DNA of 64,000 bases, from assembly GCA_032073245.1 (NCBI GenBank), contig DAMANX010000010.1, positions 62,001 through 126,000 on the forward strand, written 5' to 3'. Position 1 is the stretch's first letter, and every line of letters begins with the position of its first letter. The notes beneath the pieces were generated by a model. That model ran no database searches. It was not told the origin of the DNA and saw only the letters and a list, made by a program, of their open reading frames with translations. Shown here piece by piece: positions 58,969 to 64,000 of this stretch. This DNA is from QVMG01 sp032073245 (GTDB lineage: Bacteria > Bacteroidota > Bacteroidia > Bacteroidales > Tannerellaceae). A program made the position numbers and the translations under genes.

Positions 58969-60032
58969 TGAAACAGAGCAGCAGAAATCTAATTACAAAT
59001 TGTCTGATAAATCCAAAGTATAGGGTCTATCAGCACATTTTGTTTACAGTAGCTATAGTTCTGTTGATGACAAACAATGTGTATTATAATTATAAATTCC
59101 TGCAAATGGGTGAAGGGTCGGTAATAAGCCTATGGAGTGTATATATTGGAGCTTCTTTGGTGGCTTTTTATCTGAATACTTTTGTCCTCGTTCCCATGTT
59201 TCTCTTTAAGAATCAGCTTTTAAGCTATTTCCTGTTGTTGTCAATAGTTGTTTTATTGGCTCTTTTTGCTTTGGGAACTCATCAGATATGCCTGCTTGGA
59301 TTTGATTTTCTGCTTGAGCGTGTCGGTATTTTTTCTATATTTATTAATCTGATATCGTCGTTTTTAAGCCTTGCATTTATGTTGGCCGGAAGCACAACTA
59401 TACAGCTAATAAAGCGATGGATCAAGCATAATCAACGTATCAATGAGTTGGAATCGGCAACTCTGCATTCTGAATTGAAGCTTCTGAAGAATCAAATCAA
59501 TCCGCATTTTCTGTTCAACATGCTTAACAATGCCAATGTACTTATTTGGAAAAACAAGGAAGAGGCAGCACGTGTGATATTTAAGTTGGAGGATTTACTA
59601 CGTTATCAATTGACTGTCTCTCATAAAGAAAAAGTATTACTGCCCTTTGATATACGCTTTCTTACTGACTTTCTTAATCTGGAAAAGATACGGAGGGATA
59701 AATTTGAATGTACGGTCACTCAGGAAGGAGATATTGATAGCGCATGGGTACCATCTTTGTTGTTTATTACTTTCGTTGAGAATGCAGTGAAACATAATCC
59801 CGATAATCTTCATTTATCGTACGTATACCTATCATTTAAGGTGTATAACAATGAATTGGAGTTTATCTGTAAGAACTCAAAACCTATTGTGAAAATTCCT
59901 TCTAAAAGACCCGGTGGTTTAGGATTGAAAAATATAAAGCGTCGTTTGGCGTTATTATATCCGGAGGCTTACGGCCTGGATATTATGGATGATGAAACAA
60001 CCTATACAGTAAAATTGCAAATAACGTTATGA
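58968..60032 (+). CDS. LytS-type sensor histidine kinase
   Basis: The 354-residue product has four membrane helices and a cytosolic kinase. The phosphoacceptor is His180 in KNQINPHFLFNMLNNANV, the N-box is FVENAVKHNPDN (Asn272) and the G-box is GGLGLKNIKRRLALLYPEAY. All are intact, unlike the preceding gene. The start ATG overlaps the upstream stop by one base (TAATG), and the 3' end overlaps the regulator gene by 4 bases. It should phosphorylate the LytTR regulator in response to an envelope signal. Confidence 0.92.
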   Translation: MKQSSRNLITNCLINPKYRVYQHILFTVAIVLLMTNNVYYNYKFLQMGEGSVISLWSVYIGASLVAFYLNTFVLVPMFLFKNQLLSYFLLLSIVVLLALFALGTHQICLLGFDFLLERVGIFSIFINLISSFLSLAFMLAGSTTIQLIKRWIKHNQRINELESATLHSELKLLKNQINPHFLFNMLNNANVLIWKNKEEAARVIFKLEDLLRYQLTVSHKEKVLLPFDIRFLTDFLNLEKIRRDKFECTVTQEGDIDSAWVPSLLFITFVENAVKHNPDNLHLSYVYLSFKVYNNELEFICKNSKPIVKIPSKRPGGLGLKNIKRRLALLYPEAYGLDIMDDETTYTVKLQITL

Positions 60033-60739
60033 AATGCATCATTGTAGATGACGAGCCATTAGCACGTGAAGCGGTAGAGATACTTATAAGGAAAAGCGGT
60101 AAGCTGGAGTTGATCGAATCTTTTAATAGCGCAGAATCGGCTTTGGAGTTTATGGCTTCGAATAATGTGGATCTGATTTTTCTCGATATTCAGATGCCGT
60201 ATCTGAACGGATTAGAATTTGCACGGATGCTTCCGCAGAATACGTTGATAATATTTACAACAGCGTATACTGAATTTGCACTGGATAGTTATGAAGTCGA
60301 AGCTATTGATTATCTGATAAAGCCTATTAAGTTTGAACGGTTCCAAAAGGCGGTAAATAAAGCTATTTCGTATCAATCTTTGTTGGTGACGGGAGAAAAA
60401 GAGAAGATTGAAGAGGTGGAAGGAGATTTTATCTTTGTCAAATCTGAACGTAAGTTTTATAAAGTGGAACTGTCGGATATTCTTTTTATTGAAGGGTTGA
60501 AGGATTATGTCATTATTCATTTAGCCGGTAGCCGTATTATTACGAAGATGAACCTGAAGGCTATTAATGAGAAATTACCTCGAAGCCTCTTTTTACGTAT
60601 TAATAAATCCTTTATTATTAATGTAAAGCATATTGACTCATTTGATAATAATGATGTTTATATCCAATCTCACACAGTGGCAATAGGAAATGCTTACCGG
60701 GAAGCTTTCTTTGATGCGTTTGTGATGAAGAAGTTGTAA
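60029..60739 (+). CDS. LytTR family response regulator
   Basis: The 236-residue product has an N-terminal receiver (MKCIIVDDEPLAREAVEILI, phosphoacceptor Asp53 in LIFLDIQMP, Thr in FTTAYTEFAL, Lys in YLIKPIKFE). A C-terminal LytTR DNA-binding domain follows (FIFVKSERKFYKVELSDILF, IEGLKDYVIIHL, FLRINKSFIINVKHIDSFDN). LytTR proteins bind short direct repeats about 21 bases apart, and such a pair is in front of this operon's own promoter. Autoregulation is therefore expected. No terminator is evident until the 22-bp array at 60868. Confidence 0.93.
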   Translation: MKCIIVDDEPLAREAVEILIRKSGKLELIESFNSAESALEFMASNNVDLIFLDIQMPYLNGLEFARMLPQNTLIIFTTAYTEFALDSYEVEAIDYLIKPIKFERFQKAVNKAISYQSLLVTGEKEKIEEVEGDFIFVKSERKFYKVELSDILFIEGLKDYVIIHLAGSRIITKMNLKAINEKLPRSLFLRINKSFIINVKHIDSFDNNDVYIQSHTVAIGNAYREAFFDAFVMKKL

Positions 60740-60867
60740 ATAACCGGAACGGTTGTAATATTGATAGCCCTTCGGAACATAACCAATATTCACATTCTCT
60801 TCTATTTATAAATATACCTATAGAACTGGCATGAGTATGGTGGTTTCGTTACATTTATCACCTATTA

Positions 60868-60985
60868 TTCTATTGTCGATGGGCATGGACAGTTCTGCTG
60901 ATGCGCTTCGACAGTTCTGTCCATGGGCATCGACAGTACTGACGATGCCCATCGACAATACTGACGATGCCCATCGACAATAGAA
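60868..60985. repeat. 22-bp-period palindromic array, locus C, with 19-base outer arms
   Basis: GACAGTTCTG-type cores begin at 60888, 60910, 60932, 60954 and 60976, each 22 bases from the last. They alternate with GATGCCCAT/GATGGGCAT modules, so half-units are 11 bases. The outer 19 bases at 60868-60886 are the exact reverse complement of 60967-60985. It occupies the 410-base gap between the LytTR gene and the dipeptidase gene. The remainder of that gap is AT-rich with no further feature that I can see. Confidence 0.92.
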
Positions 60986-61149
60986 TTTGTCTGGTATTTA
61001 TCTCTTTATTGAACGCCTTTTTTATTCGTGAATTATAGAGAATGTGCGTTTATTTAGAAGAAGCTATTGAAAAAATCTTAACTTTATCCGCTATTGGAGG
61101 GTTATATATGTACTCCTTTTAAGGATGTTATTAACAAAATCATTTTTAT

Positions 61150-62229
61150 ATGACACAACCATTTATAGTAGATGTTCATCTAGACCTAAGCATGAATGCT
61201 TTGGAGTGGAATCGCGACTTACGTGAATCTGTAACCGAGATAAATCGCCGGGAAATGGGCATGACTGATAAACCGGATAGAGGAAATGCAACAATTTCTT
61301 TTGAGGAATTGCGTAAAGGGAATATAGGTTTGGTAGTTGCTACGCAGATTGGACGGTATGTGGCACCTGAAAATCCATTACCCGGATGGCATTCTCCGGA
61401 ACAGGCATGGGCACAGACTCAGGGACAGTTGGCGTGGTATAAAGTGATGGAAGAGGAAGGACAAATGCGCATGATTCGTACACGGGAAGAGTTGGATGAA
61501 CATCTGAATTTATGGAATAACAATGATCCCGTAGAGACAAAGCCAATTGGTTACGTATTGAGTATTGAAGGGGCTGATTCTATTGTTCGTGTAGAGTTTC
61601 TGGAGAGAGCTTATAATTACGGATTGCGTGCGGTTGGACCGGCTCATTATGGTCCGGGACGTTACGCAAACGGAACAGATTCTTCGGGACGATTGAATGA
61701 TATGGGTGTGGACCTTTTGAAAGAAATGGATCGTCTAGGGATAATACTGGATGTTACACATTTGAATGATGATGCCTTCTGGCATGCTTTGGAAATCTAT
61801 AAAGGACCCATATGGGCCAGTCATAATAATTGTCGTGTATTTGTCAATCATAACCGTCAGTTTAGTGATGATATGATTAAAGCTTTAATAGAAAGAGATG
61901 CTGTAATCGGTATTGCTTTGGATGCCTGGATGATGGTTCCTAATTGGGTAAGAGGGGTTTCTACACCGAAAGGAATGAATTGTAATCTGGAGATTATGGC
62001 CAACAACATCGACCATATTTGCCAGTTAGCAGGAAATGCAAACCATGTTGGGGTAGGAAGTGATTTGGATGGTGCATTTGGCAGAGAGCAATGTCCGTAT
62101 GATCTTGTCACTATAGCTGATTTACAAAAGGTTCCTGTCATTCTTAAGAACAGGGGATATACCGACGAAATGATTCATAAATTTGCTTCGGGGAATTTTA
62201 TTGAGTTTATGCGTTCGGCATTGGGGTGA
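61150..62229 (+). CDS. M19 family (renal-type) dipeptidase
   Basis: The 359-residue metallopeptidase has DVHLDLSMNAL (His-x-Asp), SIEGADSI with the bridging Glu, DVTHLNDDAFWHAL, ASHNNCRVFVNHNRQFSDDM and GVGSDLDGAFG. These provide the two-zinc site of the family. M19 enzymes cleave dipeptides, often those with a D-residue at the C-terminal side. There is no signal peptide, so it should be cytoplasmic. Together with the D-amino-acid operon it fits a theme of peptidoglycan- or diet-derived D-residues, but this link is inference. Confidence 0.93.
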   Translation: MTQPFIVDVHLDLSMNALEWNRDLRESVTEINRREMGMTDKPDRGNATISFEELRKGNIGLVVATQIGRYVAPENPLPGWHSPEQAWAQTQGQLAWYKVMEEEGQMRMIRTREELDEHLNLWNNNDPVETKPIGYVLSIEGADSIVRVEFLERAYNYGLRAVGPAHYGPGRYANGTDSSGRLNDMGVDLLKEMDRLGIILDVTHLNDDAFWHALEIYKGPIWASHNNCRVFVNHNRQFSDDMIKALIERDAVIGIALDAWMMVPNWVRGVSTPKGMNCNLEIMANNIDHICQLAGNANHVGVGSDLDGAFGREQCPYDLVTIADLQKVPVILKNRGYTDEMIHKFASGNFIEFMRSALG

Positions 62230-62264
62230 TCAATTGCCATCTGCTTTAGCAGACGGCAATTGAT
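62229..62264 (+). terminator. Hairpin at the end of the dipeptidase gene
   Basis: ATCAATTGCC and GGCAATTGAT with an inner TCTGC/GCAGA stem form a 16-pair hairpin with one mismatch, overlapping the stop codon. There is no T-run, so it may stabilise the 3' end rather than terminate strongly. Confidence 0.6.
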
Positions 62265-62365
62265 ATCCGACTTAAGTCGGGTGGGAAGTTAAGGTATGTA
62301 TCATGTTATACAGCATACTTAACGTCTTTTTACATTCTAAGATACAAAGGTTAGCGGGAGTACAT

Positions 62366-62402
62366 TATATTTGATTCAAATCTGAAACAATATTTCAAAT
62401 AT
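62366..62402 (+). promoter_or_regulatory. Promoter and operator-like dyad of the IclR gene
   Basis: TATATTTG (62366-62373) is an exact -7 box. ATATTTGA (62367-62374) and TCAAATAT (62395-62402) form a perfect inverted pair that spans the promoter and the ATG at 62401. IclR regulators usually repress their own gene from such a site. Confidence 0.5.
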
Positions 62403-63213
62403 GGAAACTCTGCTTCCAAATATGGAAAAAACAGAAGAAAATTATAAGGTGCCAAATCTTGAGAAAGGGATTGCTGTACTGGAATATCTCTCTGTTCATC
62501 CGGAAGGAAAATCGTTGCAGGAAATCAAGACTTCTCTTGATATCTCGCAGACAACGGCTTACCGTATTTTGAATACTCTTGTGCGTTTGGACTACTTATT
62601 ATATAATGAGAGTGCTAAACGTTATAAACTTTCCATGAAAATATTAAACCTGGGTTTCCGTTCATTGAACGAACATAACCTTATAGAAACTGTAGTTCCC
62701 CGTTTGCGTGATTTACGTGACCGTGTGAAGGAAACGGCCTGTTTTGGTGTGTTAGGTGATGAAAAAGGGATATTTATTGAACAAGCTCAGGGGCATCATA
62801 CATTCCGTTTTGTTCTTTCGCCCGGAAAACCTTTTGATCTTCACTGCTCCGCACCTGGAAAAGCGATAATGGCTTATTTGCCTAATACGGTGAGAGAGCG
62901 TTATCTTTCTTATATGAAGTTCACCCGTTACAATGCAAGGACTATTACATCTTTGGACGTGTATCTGGAGGAATTGGAAAAAGTACGGAGTCTAGGCTAT
63001 GCAATGGACGATGAAGAGGAGATGAGCGGAGTAATCTGTATCGGAGCTCCCATATTTAATTTTACGGGATATCCTTGTGGTGCTATTTGGATATCAGGCC
63101 CGAAAGACCGTTTGACAAAGACGGTTGTACGGTCATCGGCTGAATGTATAAAGGATATTGCCAGGCATATATCCCAGGAACTGGGGTATAGCAAAACACA
63201 AAAGAATATATAA
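62401..63213 (+). CDS. IclR family transcriptional regulator
   Basis: The 270-residue regulator has an N-terminal winged helix (LEKGIAVLEYLSVHPEGKSL, ISQTTAYRILNTLVRLDYLL). A C-terminal effector domain follows with LRDRVKETACFGVLGDEKGI, LHCSAPGKAIMAYLP and AMDDEEEMSGVICIGAPIFN. Family members sense small organic acids or sugar derivatives and control catabolic genes. The gene stands between a dipeptidase and a YVTN propeller, so either may be a target. There is a dyad over its own start. Confidence 0.92.
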   Translation: METLLPNMEKTEENYKVPNLEKGIAVLEYLSVHPEGKSLQEIKTSLDISQTTAYRILNTLVRLDYLLYNESAKRYKLSMKILNLGFRSLNEHNLIETVVPRLRDLRDRVKETACFGVLGDEKGIFIEQAQGHHTFRFVLSPGKPFDLHCSAPGKAIMAYLPNTVRERYLSYMKFTRYNARTITSLDVYLEELEKVRSLGYAMDDEEEMSGVICIGAPIFNFTGYPCGAIWISGPKDRLTKTVVRSSAECIKDIARHISQELGYSKTQKNI

Positions 63214-63220
63214 TTATCTT

Positions 63221-64000
63221 ATGATGAAGACACTAAAATACCTATTAAAAAACTCAATTGTTATCTGTTTGATTTGCTGTTGCCTGGGGATGACAACAGC
63301 CGAAACGCCACCTTTTTTCTCTACTGATATTGTATTGAATGAACAGGGAGAGATGTATCTGACGCAAAAAGTATTGAAACGGGTAGATAAGTTCTCGCCC
63401 GATGGAAAAACATTGCTTCGCTCTTATCCGTTGGATGATGAACCTACGGGTATTGTTTTGAAAGATGGTAAAGCGTATGTAACTACTTTTTCTTCTGTAG
63501 GTCGGTTGCAAATCCTTAACTTGGAATCGGGTAGGATAGAGGCCGCTATTCCAACAGGTTCGGGTGCTTGTTATCCTATGTTTGGGCCTGATGGGAAAAT
63601 GCTTTATGTATTCAATCAGTTCCAGAATACTGTAAGTGAAATAGATCCACAAGCACATAAAATCATGCGGACTGTAAAGGTTTTGCGTGAACCGGTATCT
63701 GCAGTGTTTAGTAAGGATGGACGTTATATGTATGTCACTAATTATCTCCCGGCTATGCGGGCGGACCTTGATTATGTGGCTTGTGAACTGTCGGTTATCG
63801 ATATGGCAACTTTCACAAAGGTGAAAGATATCATGTTGGCGAATGGCAGTAATGCTGTAAGAGGTATCACTATTACTCCCGATGGAAAGTTTGTATATGT
63901 TGCACATAACCTTGGGCGTTATACAGTACCAACATCACAATTGCAACAAGGTTGGATGAATACAAGTGCTTTCAGTGTAATAGATACGGAAAAACAAGAA
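63221..64000 (+). CDS. YVTN-type beta-propeller protein, exported (3' end outside window)
   Basis: The frame is open from the ATG at 63221 (or the next codon) to the last base, 260 codons. A signal peptide (IVICLICCCLGMTTAE) is followed by propeller repeats with GDEPTGI-like turns. Visible segments are GACYPMFGPDGKMLYVFNQF, PVSAVFSKDGRYMYVTNYLP and AVRGITITPDGKFVYVAHNL. The YVTN/YncE pattern S-P-D-G-K-x-x-Y-V is clear. A surface or periplasmic binding role is probable. The gene begins 8 bases after the IclR stop, so the two are likely co-transcribed. Whether an enzymatic domain follows cannot be seen. Confidence 0.85.
   Translation, partial: MMKTLKYLLKNSIVICLICCCLGMTTAETPPFFSTDIVLNEQGEMYLTQKVLKRVDKFSPDGKTLLRSYPLDDEPTGIVLKDGKAYVTTFSSVGRLQILNLESGRIEAAIPTGSGACYPMFGPDGKMLYVFNQFQNTVSEIDPQAHKIMRTVKVLREPVSAVFSKDGRYMYVTNYLPAMRADLDYVACELSVIDMATFTKVKDIMLANGSNAVRGITITPDGKFVYVAHNLGRYTVPTSQLQQGWMNTSAFSVIDTEKQE

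Noticed and set aside
60868..60985. CRISPR array or integron attC site
   Set aside because: Strict 22-base step, internal dyads and absence of spacers, integrase or gene cassettes argue against both.

Overview
The window looks like a chromosomal segment of a gut Bacteroidales, most probably a Parabacteroides or close Tannerellaceae relative. The signs are: Bacteroidetes-type promoters (TTTG - about 19 bp - TAnnTTTG), start codons mostly without a Shine-Dalgarno, FimB/Mfa2-type fimbrial genes, a type IX secretion tail, BlaI/M56 sensor genes carrying TonB-plug-like repeats, 6-bladed beta-propeller proteins, and a V-type ATPase operon of the Bacteroidetes layout. I see no rRNA, tRNA, phage, CRISPR array or intact transposase. 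The genus is an inference; the phylum is well supported.

Layout. 1-3103: 3' part of a HEAT-repeat protein with two DUF1080 domains. 3338-6293 (minus): alkaline phosphatase and an M24 peptidase. 6431-18113 (minus): a seven-gene fimbrial operon that starts with four tandem FISUMP-tipped fimbrillin-like lipoproteins, followed by DUF3575, a FimB/Mfa2 anchor and a BACON-tailed fimbrillin. 18684-19749 (minus): a small Cys-rich protein and a GNAT acetyltransferase. 19876-27992 (plus): V-ATPase subunits E, DUF2764, A, B, D, I, K, with a four-helix-bundle gene inserted before A. 28081-30249 (minus): secreted beta-helix protein. 30603-33805 (plus): BlaI repressor, M56 sensor protease, propeller lipoprotein. 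33903-36696: L-serine dehydratase and cobyric acid synthase, divergent. 36819-38592 (minus): grpE-dnaJ. 38827-43563: PDZ protein, mutS2, AraC regulator. 43659-49186: propeller, GntP transporter, RidA, D-threonine aldolase/D-serine dehydratase-like enzyme and a GH88/105-like hydrolase. 49827-52556: T9SS-exported surface protein between two copies of a short inverted-repeat element. 53093-55832: DUF805 and DUF4421 proteins. 55939-60739: surface-repeat protein, LpxL-type acyltransferase, a degenerate and an intact LytS-type kinase, and a LytTR regulator. 61150-64000: M19 dipeptidase, IclR regulator and a YVTN propeller cut by the window end.

How the genes fit together. The fimbrial operon encodes a complete anchor-plus-subunit set with an expanded group of probable tip or accessory subunits. 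The 43659-49186 operon reads as uptake and breakdown of a D-hydroxy amino acid (a DsdX-like GntP permease, a PLP enzyme and a RidA deaminase). The 55939-60739 operon appears to be a self-contained sensing unit with a candidate LytTR binding site in front of its own promoter.

The most unusual structure is not a gene. Three unrelated intergenic loci (18540-18645, 36721-36812, 60868-60985) each carry dyad-symmetric arrays with an exact 22-bp period, yet share no primary sequence. Other repeat classes also sit in spacers: heptamer inverted arrays within the V-ATPase operon, REP-like nested hairpins within the D-amino-acid operon, and a MITE-like pair around the T9SS gene.
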